From assembly GCF_009900765.1 (NCBI RefSeq), contig NZ_JAAABL010000009.1:1-64000 (forward strand): a stretch of DNA of 64,000 bases, written 5' to 3'. The notes under the pieces are model-generated. The model was not told where the DNA came from and did not search any database. It worked only from the letters and a program-made list of their open reading frames with translations. This DNA comes from Rhodovarius lipocyclicus. Lineage in GTDB: Bacteria > Pseudomonadota > Alphaproteobacteria > Acetobacterales > Acetobacteraceae. A program made the position numbers and the translations under genes. Shown here piece by piece: positions 7,228 through 18,154 of the stretch. Each line of letters begins with the position of its first letter. Position 1 is the stretch's first letter.

Positions 7228-8697
7228 ATGAACATACCAATCGCCCCCGACTGGTCGGAATTGCTGGACCTGCCGCTGGACAGAGCCTCGGTGGTGCCGG
7301 TGTTCCGGCAGATCTATCTGGGGCTGCGGCGGCTGATCCTGGCCGGCGCCATCCCCGCCGGCGCGCGGCTGCCGCCCAGCCGGCGGCTGGCGGAACGGCT
7401 GGCGGTCTCCCGCACCTCCGTCGTCGGCGTGTATGAGCAATTGCTGGCCGAGGGCTATGTGACCGGGCGCGTGGGCGCGGGCACCTTCGTGGCGGCGGGC
7501 TTGCGGGAACCGCCGGAGCCAGCGCCCACCAGCGCGCCCCCGCGGCCTCACCCCCTGCCGGCGCCCGCCCTGCGCTTGGCGGCGCTGATGCCGGACCTGG
7601 CGCAATTCGGCCCCGCCCCCTTCAACACCGGCCGCTGCGGCATGGATGCGCGCAGCCTGGCGGAATGGCGCGGCCTGATCGCGCGCCACATGCGCCGGGC
7701 GGACCCCGATCTGCTGGGCTACACCGACCCGCGCGGCAACCCGCGGCTGAGGGAGGCGGTGGCGCGCTATCTGCGCACCTCCCGCGCCGTGCATTGCGAG
7801 CCGGAGCAGATCCTCATCCTCTCGGGCACGCAGCAGGGCATGGACCTGCTGGTGAAGGTGCTGCTGGAACCGGGCGACGCGGTGTGGGTGGAGGACCCCT
7901 GCTATCCCGCCCTGCTGGGCGCGATGCGGGCCGCCCGCGCCCGGGTGGTGCCGGTGCCGGTGGATGCCGCGGGCATGCAGGTGGCGCGCGGCATCGCCGC
8001 CGCCCCTCGGGCGCGGGTGGCCTATGTCACGCCCTCTCATCAGGCGCCGCTGGGGGTGGTGCTGTCCATGGCGCGGCGCCTCGAACTGCTGGCCTGGGCG
8101 CGGGAGGAAGGCGCCTGGATCATCGAGGACGATTACGACAGCGAATTCCGCTACGCCGGCCGCCCGCTCGCCAGCCTGCAGGGCATCGACGGAGAGGAAG
8201 GGCGGGTGATCTACCTGGGCAGCTTCAGCAAGGTGCTGTTTCCGGGGCTGCGGCTGGGCTACGCGGTGGTGCCGCGCCCGCTGGTGCCGGCCTTCACCGC
8301 CGCGCGCTATCTGGCGGACCGCCAGCCGCCCGGGCTGATGGAGGCGGTGGTGGCGGACTTCCTGGAGGAAGGCCATTTCAGCGCCCACCTGCGCCGCATG
8401 CGCGCCGAATACCGCACCGCGCGGGACCTGCTGGCGGAGGCCCTGCGAGAGCGCCTGGGCGGGCGGCTGGACATCACGCTGCCCGACCAGGGCATGCAGA
8501 TGCTGGCCCGGCTGCCGGCGGGGGAAAGCGACATGGCCCTGTCGCAGCGCGGGGCCCAGGCCGGGCTGATGCTGCGCCCCGCCAGCGCCTATTTCCTGGA
8601 GGCCGAACCCCTGAACGCGCTGATGCTGGGCTTCACCGGGCACGCGCCGGAGGCCCTGCGCAACGGGGTGGAGGCACTGCGGGCGCTGATGGGGTGA
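7228..8697 (+). CDS. MocR/PdxR-type GntR-family regulator with aminotransferase domain
   Basis: The 489-residue regulator carries an N-terminal GntR winged helix (about residues 15-80, with GARLPPSRRLAERLAVSRTSV) and a C-terminal fold-type I aminotransferase domain that binds PLP. Visible are the YTDPRGNPRLREAVARYL substrate-loop region, EDDYDSEFRY, and the PLP-lysine segment GSFSKVLFPGLRLGY. Such regulators sense PLP and control vitamin B6 genes or GABA/taurine genes. ATG 7228 is preferred because the protein then begins just before the helix-turn-helix; an in-frame ATG at 7192 would add 12 residues. There is no clear ribosome binding site, so the message may be leaderless. PdxR is the likeliest type given the divergent PNPOx-family gene. 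Confidence 0.92.
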   Translation: MNIPIAPDWSELLDLPLDRASVVPVFRQIYLGLRRLILAGAIPAGARLPPSRRLAERLAVSRTSVVGVYEQLLAEGYVTGRVGAGTFVAAGLREPPEPAPTSAPPRPHPLPAPALRLAALMPDLAQFGPAPFNTGRCGMDARSLAEWRGLIARHMRRADPDLLGYTDPRGNPRLREAVARYLRTSRAVHCEPEQILILSGTQQGMDLLVKVLLEPGDAVWVEDPCYPALLGAMRAARARVVPVPVDAAGMQVARGIAAAPRARVAYVTPSHQAPLGVVLSMARRLELLAWAREEGAWIIEDDYDSEFRYAGRPLASLQGIDGEEGRVIYLGSFSKVLFPGLRLGYAVVPRPLVPAFTAARYLADRQPPGLMEAVVADFLEEGHFSAHLRRMRAEYRTARDLLAEALRERLGGRLDITLPDQGMQMLARLPAGESDMALSQRGAQAGLMLRPASAYFLEAEPLNALMLGFTGHAPEALRNGVEALRALMG

Positions 8698-8707
8698 GGG
8701 GGAGCCG

Positions 8708-8728
8708 CCAGGGGGCGCCGCCCCCTGG
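8708..8728. terminator. Perfect 9-bp hairpin between convergent genes
   Basis: CCAGGGGGC (8708-8716) and GCCCCCTGG (8720-8728) form a perfect stem with loop GCC. There is no T-run. It lies between the ends of the MocR regulator and the small secreted protein gene. The same stem reappears inside modular repeat copy 4 (about 62575-62593), so it looks like a free-standing hairpin cap of that repeat family. Confidence 0.55.
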
Positions 8729-8736
8729 ACCCCCGC

Positions 8737-9159
8737 TCAGGCCCCGCCCACCAGCCCGTCGGGCAGGTTGAACCGTTGCTGCCAATCCGGCCCTGGCGGG
8801 TATGGCGCGCCCGCCACCAGGTCCAGCACCTGCCAGCCGCCGTCCTGCCAGCCCAGCAGCACGTGGCAATCCGCATCGGGCACCGCCACGCGGCCGCGGA
8901 AGTCCGTATCCTGCCAGGCGATCACGCGCCCGCCCGGGCGGCGGGCCCGCACCCGGGCATAGGCCAGGTCGCCCGATTGCCGCATCGCCCGCACGCGCAG
9001 GTCCACCGGGCCGTAGGTGGCGTTGCGGAACAGGGGTTGCAGCAGGTCCAGCACCGCGCGCCGTCCGGTGCCTTGGGGGCCTACCTCCTCCACCTTCGGC
9101 GCCTGGGCGCGGGTGGTGGCGGGAAGGGCCAGCAGGCCGAACAGCGCGCGTCGCAGCAT
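8737..9159 (-). CDS. Small secreted protein of unknown function
   Basis: I do not recognise this 140-residue protein. It starts with a likely signal peptide (MLRRALFGLLALPATTRAQA). The mature part (about 120 residues) alternates short strands with a single helix, reminiscent of an NTF2-like fold (AVLDLLQPLFRNATYGPVDLRV, then RVRARRPGGRVIAWQDTDF and CHVLLGWQDGGWQVLDL), but no catalytic motif is visible. ATG 9159 shares a base with the prpE stop (TGATG), so it is probably translated with prpE. A TTG directly before it is an alternative start. It is the last gene of the prpE run. Confidence 0.7.
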   Translation of the reverse strand: MLRRALFGLLALPATTRAQAPKVEEVGPQGTGRRAVLDLLQPLFRNATYGPVDLRVRAMRQSGDLAYARVRARRPGGRVIAWQDTDFRGRVAVPDADCHVLLGWQDGGWQVLDLVAGAPYPPGPDWQQRFNLPDGLVGGA

Positions 9160-11054
9160 CAATCCTCGCCTCTCAGCTTGGCCGCGATCTCATCCAGGAT
9201 CGCGGGGTCGTCGATCGTGGCCGGCACCGGAAAGGGCTCGCACTCGGCGATCTTGCGGATGGTGGCGCGCAGGATCTTGCCGCTGCGGGTCTTGGGCAGG
9301 CGGGCCACGATATGCACTTCCCGGAAGGCAGCCACAGGCCCGATATGTTCACGAACGCGGGAGACGAGTTCGCTCGCCACCAGCGCCTCCGGCCGGTTCA
9401 CGCCGGCCTTCAGCACCACCAGCCCCATGGGCAGCTGGCCCTTCACCGCATCCGACCGGCCGATCACGGCGCATTCCGCCACGTCCCGGTGGCCGGAGAG
9501 CACCTCCTCCATCTCCCCGGTCGAGAGGCGGTGGCCGGCCACGTTGATCACGTCGTCCGTGCGGCCCATGACCCAGACATAGCCGTCCTGGTCCACCATC
9601 CCGGCGTCCGAGGTGTCGTAGTAGCCGGGGAAATGCGCCAGGTAGCTCTGGTGGAAGCGTTCGGGCGTGCGCCACAGCGTGTTCAGCGCGCCCGGCGGCA
9701 GGGGCAGGCGCAGGGCCAGCTGGCCCATGGTGCCGCGCGGCAGCTCGTGCCCGCCCTCATCCAGCGCCACCACGTCGAAGCCCGGCGCCGCGCGCCCGCC
9801 GGAGCCCGGGCGCAGCGGGAACATCCCCAACCCCCGGAAGGCGCCGGTGATGGGCCAGCCGGTCTCGGTCTGCCACCAATGGTCGATCACGGGGCGGTCG
9901 AGCAGTTTCTCGGCCCACAGCACCGTGTCCGGGTCGCAGCGCTCGCCGGCCAGGAACAGGGCCTCCAGCTTCGACAGGTCATGGCCGGCCGTGAGCCTGC
10001 CCTCCGGGTCGTCCTTCTTGATGGCGCGCATGGCGGTGGGGGCGGTGAACATCACCTTCACCCCATGTTCCGCGCAGATGCGCCAATAGGTGGAGGCATC
10101 GGGCGTGCCGACCGGCTTGCCCTCGAAGAACACGCTGGTCAGGCCCGCCATCAGCGGGCCGTAGACGATGTAGCAATGCCCCACCACCCAGCCGACATCG
10201 CTGGCGGTGAACATCACATCCCCCGCGCGCAGCCCATACATGTTGCCGATGGAGGCATGCAGCGCCACCGCGTGGCCGCCATTCTCGCGCACGATGCCCT
10301 TGGGCTTCCCGGTCGTGCCGGAGGTGTAGAGGATATACAGCGGGTCGGTGGCGGCGACCGGCACGCAGGGGTGCGGGGCGGCGGCGGCCACGGCTTCGCG
10401 CCAATCCTCGTCGCGGCCCGGGACCAGCTCGGCGCGCTGCTGGTCGCGCTGCAGGATCAGGCAGTGGGCGGGCTTGTGGGTGGCCTGCTCGATGGCGGCA
10501 TCCAGCAGCGGCTTGTAGGGCACGATCCGCCCCGGCTCGATCCCGCAGCTGGCGGCCAGCACTAGGCGGGGCTGGGCGTCGTCGATGCGCGCGGCCAGTT
10601 CCGGCGCCGCGAAGCCGCCGAACACCACGGAATGGATGGCGCCCAGCCGCGCGCAGGCCAGCATGGCCATCGCGGCCTCCGGCACCATGGGCATGTAGAT
10701 GACCACCCGGTCGCCCCGGCCCACGCCGCGCGCGGCCATGGCGCCGGCCAGGCGCTCCACCTCATGCAGCAGCTCGGCGTAGGTGATGTCGCGCCTGGTG
10801 CCGGTGACGGGGCTATCATAGGCCAGCGCCACGCGCCCGCCATGGCCGCGCGCCACATGGCGGTCCAGCGCGTTGTAGCAGGTGTTCAGCTCGCCATCCG
10901 CGAACCACAGGCCATAGGCGCCCTGGCCCGGGAAAAACGCCTTCGACGGCGGCTTGAACCAGTCGATGCCCCGGGCGGCTTCCATCCACCAGCCCTCGGG
11001 GTCGGCGGCCCAGGCCGCGCGCGCGGCATCGTACCCGACGGTGAGTCCGTCCAT
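9159..11054 (-). CDS. prpE: Propionyl-CoA synthetase (propionate-CoA ligase)
   Basis: The 631-residue AMP-forming acyl-CoA synthetase activates propionate (and probably acetate) to the CoA thioester. Motifs: phosphate loop YTSGTTGKPKG near residue 240 followed by RENGGHAVAL, which favours the PrpE/ACSS3 branch over acetyl-CoA synthetase; WWQTETGW; YDTSDAG; and the C-terminal catalytic lysine segment PKTRSGKILR near residue 588. The length is as usual for PrpE. The start is ATG 11054 with GGGAGGAAACC before it. That lysine is the known site of inactivating acylation in relatives, reversed by CobB, which is encoded 1.6 kb upstream on the same strand. The methylcitrate genes prpBCD are absent. 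Confidence 0.93.
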   Translation of the reverse strand: MDGLTVGYDAARAAWAADPEGWWMEAARGIDWFKPPSKAFFPGQGAYGLWFADGELNTCYNALDRHVARGHGGRVALAYDSPVTGTRRDITYAELLHEVERLAGAMAARGVGRGDRVVIYMPMVPEAAMAMLACARLGAIHSVVFGGFAAPELAARIDDAQPRLVLAASCGIEPGRIVPYKPLLDAAIEQATHKPAHCLILQRDQQRAELVPGRDEDWREAVAAAAPHPCVPVAATDPLYILYTSGTTGKPKGIVRENGGHAVALHASIGNMYGLRAGDVMFTASDVGWVVGHCYIVYGPLMAGLTSVFFEGKPVGTPDASTYWRICAEHGVKVMFTAPTAMRAIKKDDPEGRLTAGHDLSKLEALFLAGERCDPDTVLWAEKLLDRPVIDHWWQTETGWPITGAFRGLGMFPLRPGSGGRAAPGFDVVALDEGGHELPRGTMGQLALRLPLPPGALNTLWRTPERFHQSYLAHFPGYYDTSDAGMVDQDGYVWVMGRTDDVINVAGHRLSTGEMEEVLSGHRDVAECAVIGRSDAVKGQLPMGLVVLKAGVNRPEALVASELVSRVREHIGPVAAFREVHIVARLPKTRSGKILRATIRKIAECEPFPVPATIDDPAILDEIAAKLRGED

Positions 11055-11134
11055 GGTTTCCTCCCTTTGTTGCGGATGGGATAGGGCGGCGCGCGCCCGG
11101 CTGTCCAGCACGATGAAAGGGAGGAGGGCGGAGC

Positions 11135-11908
11135 TTACCCCCTGTACATTCCCCCGCCATCCACATCGATGACGGTGCCCGACAGATACCCCCCGCGCGG
11201 GCTGGCGCAGAACACCGCCAGATCGCCGATCTCGGCCGGCGCGATGGGCCGGCCGAGCGGCAGTTTCGTCAGTGTCTCCCGCCAGCGATCGGCGTCGCCC
11301 AGGGCTTTTTCGGCGTTGAAGCGGGCCTGGCGTTCCATGCGCTCCGTCGCGGTCACGGCGGGGTTGATGCCCACCACGCGCACATTGTCGGCGGGCGTGG
11401 CCGCCCCCAACGCCTGGGTGAAGGCGATCAGCGCCGCATTGCCCGCGCTGCCGGCGATATAGCCCGCCTTGTTGGCCCGGCCCGCCATGCCGATCACATT
11501 CACCACCACGCCATCCTGCCGGGCCTGCATGCGCGGCAGGAACAGCTGCGTCAGGTGGATATAGCCGAACACCTTCAGGTCCCACGCGGCCTTCCAGCGT
11601 TCCATCGTCAGGTCCGCGATGCCGCCGGAGGGGATGGCCCCCGCATTGTTCACCAGCACGTCGATATCCGGATAGGCGGCGAACAGGCCCTCGCGCTCCT
11701 CATCGCGCGACAGGTCGGCGGCGACGGCGGTCACGGGCACCTGGAAACGGGCGCGCAGCCCCTCCGCCGCCTCGACCAGCGCGGCGGGGTCGCGCGCGGC
11801 CAGGATCACGGCGGCACCCTCGGCGGCGAAGGCCTCGGCGCAGGCCAAGCCGATGCCCTTGGAACCGCCGGTGATCAGCACCTGGCGGCCGGAAAGCTGC
11901 ATGTCCAT
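11135..11908 (-). CDS. SDR-family protein with altered catalytic motif
   Basis: A 257-residue Rossmann-fold short-chain dehydrogenase/reductase homologue. The cofactor motif TGGSKGIG is intact near the N-terminus and NNAG is present. The usual catalytic Ser-Tyr-Lys is not: the strand normally carrying Ser reads NVIGMAG, and the YxxxK position reads YIAGS, so the lysine is a serine. The C-terminal DVDGGG is normal. Either catalysis differs or the protein binds NAD(P) without being a standard oxidoreductase. The start is ATG 11908 with GGGAG upstream; an open frame to 11959 is less likely. It lies between the protease and prpE genes, so a link to acyl-CoA metabolism is possible but unproven. 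Confidence 0.88.
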   Translation of the reverse strand: MDMQLSGRQVLITGGSKGIGLACAEAFAAEGAAVILAARDPAALVEAAEGLRARFQVPVTAVAADLSRDEEREGLFAAYPDIDVLVNNAGAIPSGGIADLTMERWKAAWDLKVFGYIHLTQLFLPRMQARQDGVVVNVIGMAGRANKAGYIAGSAGNAALIAFTQALGAATPADNVRVVGINPAVTATERMERQARFNAEKALGDADRWRETLTKLPLGRPIAPAEIGDLAVFCASPRGGYLSGTVIDVDGGGMYRG

Positions 11909-11930
11909 GGAACGATCTCCCGTTTCGGGG

Positions 11931-12662
11931 CTATCGTATCGCTTCCGCGGGCACCGCATAGCCGCGCGCGGCCCCCAGCTGCATGGCGACCACCACCCCC
12001 GCCACCGCGTATTGCCCGTCCGCCAGCTGCGTCAGCAGCGGCGCGCCGGAGCTGCCGCGCGTGCCGGCGCAGCCATGCACCAGCACCAGCCGGTTGGAAT
12101 CGTCGCGCGCCGTGCCCAGCGCCTCGCAACGGGTGTCGGCCATCAGCACCTCCGGCCGGTCCTGCTGATAGCCGCCCAGCATCAACGGCGTGCCGCCCGG
12201 CAGCCCCCCTTCCAGCAGCCCCACATAAGGGCCCGGCAGGGGTGAGGCCAGGAACAGCACCGCCCAGTCCGAGCCGATCGGCCGGCGGTTGGCGGCATTG
12301 AACCCATCCCCCAGCCGGAAGCCGCGGATCCGGGCCTCCACCACATGCTCGCCCTGATGATAGCCCAGCAGGAAATGCACCGAGGACGCCCGCACCACCC
12401 GCCCCGTGCGCGCGCTGACCAGGCAATGGGCGGAGGTCAGCACCCGGTCCGGCGCGATGAGGGTGCCGGTGCAGCGCCCACCCACATCCGTCTGCACCCG
12501 GCCCAGCGCGTTCCAGGGCGGCTGGTGGCTGTCCACGGGCTGGCGCGGGTCCTCCGGCCCCAGCCCCGGCAGGGCGCTGCGCGGGATCACGCGCTGGGTG
12601 GGCGCCACCTGGGCCAAGGCCAACCCCGGCAGCAGGGCCAGCAGCGCGATTAGCCGCCGCAC
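11931..12662 (-). CDS. Secreted trypsin-like serine protease
   Basis: A 243-residue S1-family protein with a signal peptide (cleavage after GLALA, about residue 17). The catalytic triad is complete: His in LTSAHC, Asp in SDWAVLFL, Ser in GSSGAPL. Several cysteines (TSAHC, DTRCEALG, VHGCAGTRG) could form disulfides in the periplasm. There is no PDZ domain, so it is not DegP-like; small V8/trypsin-like proteins of this kind are common in Acetobacteraceae. The 5' end overlaps the cobB 3' end by 13 bp, which suggests coupled expression. The substrate is unknown. Confidence 0.9.
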   Translation of the reverse strand: MRRLIALLALLPGLALAQVAPTQRVIPRSALPGLGPEDPRQPVDSHQPPWNALGRVQTDVGGRCTGTLIAPDRVLTSAHCLVSARTGRVVRASSVHFLLGYHQGEHVVEARIRGFRLGDGFNAANRRPIGSDWAVLFLASPLPGPYVGLLEGGLPGGTPLMLGGYQQDRPEVLMADTRCEALGTARDDSNRLVLVHGCAGTRGSSGAPLLTQLADGQYAVAGVVVAMQLGAARGYAVPAEAIR

Positions 12663-13342
12663 AGCAATTCCTCCACCAGCGCGGGCACCAGCACCCCGGC
12701 CGGGCCCTGCCGCAATTCATCGAAGCCATCCGCGACCGCCGAGGCCTCCGTGTTGACCTCGATGCTGCGGGCGTGGGGCGGCAGCATGCGCACGAAGCCC
12801 GCCGCCGGATAGACGGTGCCGGAGGTGCCGATGGATACGAACAGGTCCGCGTCCTCCAGCGCCGCCATGATGCGGGGCATGTCCATCGGCATCTCCCCGA
12901 ACCAGACGATATCCGGCCGCAGGCGCGGGGCCGCACAGGCGGGGCAGGGGGTGGCGCGGGGCAGGGCGGCCGCCCATTCATGCACCGCGCCGCAGGCCTG
13001 GCAGCGCACGCGCTTCAGCGCGCCGTGCATCTGGATCATGGCCCGGCTGCCGGCGCGGGCGTGCAGGTCGTCCACATTCTGCGTCACCAGCAGGAATTCG
13101 CCCGGCCATTCGCGTTCCAGCCGCGCCAGCGCCAGATGGGCGGGGTTTGGCTCGACCTCGGCCAATTGCGCGCGGCGGGCGTCGTACCAGCCCAGCACCA
13201 GCTCGGGGTCGCGCGCGAAGGCCTCGGGCGTCGCCAGATCCTGCGGGCGGTAACGCCGCCACAGCCCGCCCGGGTCGCGGAACGTCGCCAGCCCGCTCTC
13301 GGCGCTGATGCCCGCGCCGGTCAGCACCACGAGGTTCGTCAT
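12650..13342 (-). CDS. cobB: NAD-dependent protein deacylase CobB (sirtuin)
   Basis: The 230-residue sirtuin removes acetyl, and probably succinyl/malonyl, groups from protein lysines using NAD. Motifs: GAGISAESGLATFRD (NAD binding), TQNVDDLHARAG, the catalytic His in MHGALKRVRC, two CxxC pairs (RCQACG and PCPACAAP) for zinc, GTSGTVYPA and EVN. Residues Tyr53 and Arg56 (WYDARR) form the YxxR pocket that marks class III sirtuins able to remove acidic acyl groups. A known target of CobB in enteric bacteria is PrpE/Acs, and prpE is downstream in the same gene run. ATG 13342 follows the deaminase stop after one base. Confidence 0.94.
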   Translation of the reverse strand: MTNLVVLTGAGISAESGLATFRDPGGLWRRYRPQDLATPEAFARDPELVLGWYDARRAQLAEVEPNPAHLALARLEREWPGEFLLVTQNVDDLHARAGSRAMIQMHGALKRVRCQACGAVHEWAAALPRATPCPACAAPRLRPDIVWFGEMPMDMPRIMAALEDADLFVSIGTSGTVYPAAGFVRMLPPHARSIEVNTEASAVADGFDELRQGPAGVLVPALVEELLCGG

Positions 13343-13343
13343 C

Positions 13344-13835
13344 TCAGCCGCCCATCTGGCGGGCCCAGGCGTGCAGGATGGCCTCGGCTTCCGCGCTGGG
13401 ATGCGCCTCGGCGCCGATGCGGCTTTCGGCCACCGGCACCCCGGCATCGGCGCGCAGCGCCGCCACGTCGCCCTGGCGGCGGATGGCCTCCGGCACGGCG
13501 GAGAGGATGGCGTTCGACCCCTCCAGGCTGCCCGCGTAATACACCCGCGCGATGCCCACGATGTGCATGGTGGCGACACACAGCGCGCAGGGCTCGCAGG
13601 AGGAATACAGCTCCGCCCCGCTCAGGTCCGTGCATTCCAGGCGCCGGCAGGCGTCGCGGATCGCCTCCGTCTCCCCGTGCGAGGTCGGGTCGTTGTGCAG
13701 GCGGGAGAGGTTGACCCCCCGGCCCACGATCTCCTCCCCCTTCACCACCACGGCGCCGAAGGGCTCGGCGCCGGGTTCGGACAGGGCGCGGCGGGATTGC
13801 GCGATGGCCTCGGCCATGAATGCGGGGCGGAACAT
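13344..13835 (-). CDS. Cytidine/deoxycytidylate-family nucleoside deaminase
   Basis: A 163-residue zinc deaminase fold. The zinc site is complete: HGE (in PTSHGETEAIR) supplies the His ligand and catalytic Glu, and CEPCALC supplies the two Cys ligands. Overall it resembles guanine or other nucleobase deaminases; the substrate cannot be told from sequence. ATG 13835 is preferred over GTG 13841 because AAGGTG lies just upstream. The 5' side carries a strong inverted repeat (13845-13877) that ends beside this ribosome binding site. It is the first gene of the minus-strand run through cobB. Confidence 0.9.
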   Translation of the reverse strand: MFRPAFMAEAIAQSRRALSEPGAEPFGAVVVKGEEIVGRGVNLSRLHNDPTSHGETEAIRDACRRLECTDLSGAELYSSCEPCALCVATMHIVGIARVYYAGSLEGSNAILSAVPEAIRRQGDVAALRADAGVPVAESRIGAEAHPSAEAEAILHAWARQMGG

Positions 13836-13844
13836 GCCCACCTT

Positions 13845-13877
13845 ATATCAGCGCCTTGCGGCGATGGGCGCTGATAT
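13845..13877. promoter_or_regulatory. Perfect 11-bp inverted repeat before the deaminase gene
   Basis: ATATCAGCGCC (13845-13855) and GGCGCTGATAT (13867-13877) are perfect complements separated by 11 bases. On the minus strand the repeat lies between the Bug gene stop and the deaminase ribosome binding site, almost touching AAGGTG. The only T-run (13884-13890) would serve a plus-strand terminator, where no gene ends. An operator or a translation-controlling hairpin is therefore more likely than a terminator for the Bug gene. Confidence 0.6.
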
Positions 13878-13901
13878 GCGTGCTTTTTTTGCCCCGCGCC
13901 G

Positions 13902-14876
13902 TCAGTTCACCGAGAGGTTCATCGCCCGCACGGCGGCCCCCACCGTGTCGATCTGCTGCTGCACGAAGGCCGCGAATTCCGGCTGGCTCATGCTGCCCGG
14001 GGTGATGCCGTTCTGGGCCAGGCGCTCCAGCATCGCGGGCTGGGTCAGGGCCCAGTTCACCTCCGCATGCAGCCGGGCCACGATGGGCGCCGGCAGCCCC
14101 GCGGGCGCGGACAGGCCCAGCCAGTTCTCGGCCAGCAGCCCCTCCAGCCCGGCCTCGGCCGTGGTCGGCACCTCGGGCAGCATGGGGTTGCGGGCGGGGG
14201 CGCTGACGGCATAGGCCCGGGTGCGCCCGGCGCGCACATTCTCCACATTCTCCGGCAGGGTATCGAAGGACAGCAGGATCGAACCCCCCAGCAGGTCCGC
14301 CTGCATCGGCTGCGCGCCGCGATAGGGCGCGTGGGTCAGCGCGATGCCCGTGCGCGTTTCGAACATCGAGCCCAGGATATGCCCCACCGAGCCCACCCCC
14401 GAGCTGCCATAGACCGGCGGTGCGGGCTGCGCGCGCATCCAGGCCATCAGCTCCTGCATGTTGCGTGCGGGCACCGAATTGTGCGTGACCACCACCATCG
14501 GCGTCGCCCCGATATAGGCGATATGCGTGAAGCCCCGCGCCGGGTCATAGCCGGTGTTCCGGTAGATCGGCGGGGAGGTCACGATCGGCGCGGTGTTGGA
14601 CAGCATCAGCGTGTAGCCATCCGCCGGCTGCTGGCTGACATGCAGCGCCGCCACCGTGCCGCCCGCACCCGGCCGGTTGTCCACCACGATGCGCTGGTTC
14701 AGCCGCGGGGCGATGGTGTCCGCCAACACCCGGGCCACGATGTCCGAACTGCCGCCAGGCGGGAACACCACCACGATGCGGATCGGCCGGCTGGGCCACT
14801 CCTGGGCCGAAGCGGGCATATGCCCATGAATCAAGCAGGCCAGGACGGCCAACACGACATTCCGCAGCAGGCGCAT
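13902..14876 (-). CDS. Bug/TctC-family extracytoplasmic solute-binding protein
   Basis: The 324-residue periplasmic binding protein is of the tripartite tricarboxylate transporter type. It has a signal peptide (to about residue 24, PASAQ), then the family hallmarks WPSRPIRIVVVFPPGGSSDIVAR, NRPGAGG near residue 75, YDPARGFTHIA and LPEVPTTAEAG. Ligands of such proteins are usually carboxylates. No TctA/TctB membrane genes are adjacent, which is normal for these often orphan proteins. ATG 14876 is the correct start. The same frame stays open to 15098, but that extension is the modular repeat, and its peptide resembles the non-coding frame of copy 1. Confidence 0.94.
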   Translation of the reverse strand: MRLLRNVVLAVLACLIHGHMPASAQEWPSRPIRIVVVFPPGGSSDIVARVLADTIAPRLNQRIVVDNRPGAGGTVAALHVSQQPADGYTLMLSNTAPIVTSPPIYRNTGYDPARGFTHIAYIGATPMVVVTHNSVPARNMQELMAWMRAQPAPPVYGSSGVGSVGHILGSMFETRTGIALTHAPYRGAQPMQADLLGGSILLSFDTLPENVENVRAGRTRAYAVSAPARNPMLPEVPTTAEAGLEGLLAENWLGLSAPAGLPAPIVARLHAEVNWALTQPAMLERLAQNGITPGSMSQPEFAAFVQQQIDTVGAAVRAMNLSVN

Positions 14877-14951
14877 GCGCAAACTCCCCGATTCGATCCC
14901 GGCAGGGAGGGCTGTGCAAGGATGGTGCCAGGGCGGTCGGGGCGAAAAGAC

Positions 14952-15183
14952 CGAGGGGCTCTGCCCCTCGGGCACCCCGCCAGGAGCCGAAAGGCCCCTG
15001 GACCCCAGGAGTTTGGCGCTGGTCCTGGGAAGGTGTTTCCTGTTGATATTTATAATGAAAATGGCGCCAAACCTGCCAAGGTAAGGCGCCAGATTCATGG
15101 GATCAAAGGGTTGCTACAACCCTTTGCGGGGATGCAAGGGGCGGCGCCCCTTGCCCAGGGTCCAGGGGGCGGAGCCCCTTGGC
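14952..15183. repeat. Modular intergenic repeat, copy 2
   Basis: Lies between the ABC-F 3' end and the Bug gene 5' end, both minus strand. Order: CGAGGGGC-TCT-GCCCCTCG (14952-14970); stem CCAGGAGCC-GAAA-GGCCCCTGG (14980-15001); AT-rich core about 15004-15100 with GTTGATATTTATAATGAAAA and flanking TTTGGCGC/GGCGCCA; perfect stem CAAAGGGTTG-CTA-CAACCCTTTG (15104-15126); then two more GC hairpins. Same orientation as copies 3 and 4. It occupies most of the 340 bp between the genes, so any promoter of the Bug gene must lie in or next to it. Confidence 0.85.
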
Positions 15184-15216
15184 GGCCCCCTCGGGGGCCA
15201 ACCCCCCTGAGCGGCC

Positions 15217-18149
<2,933 letters not shown>

Positions 18150-18154
18150 AGCCG

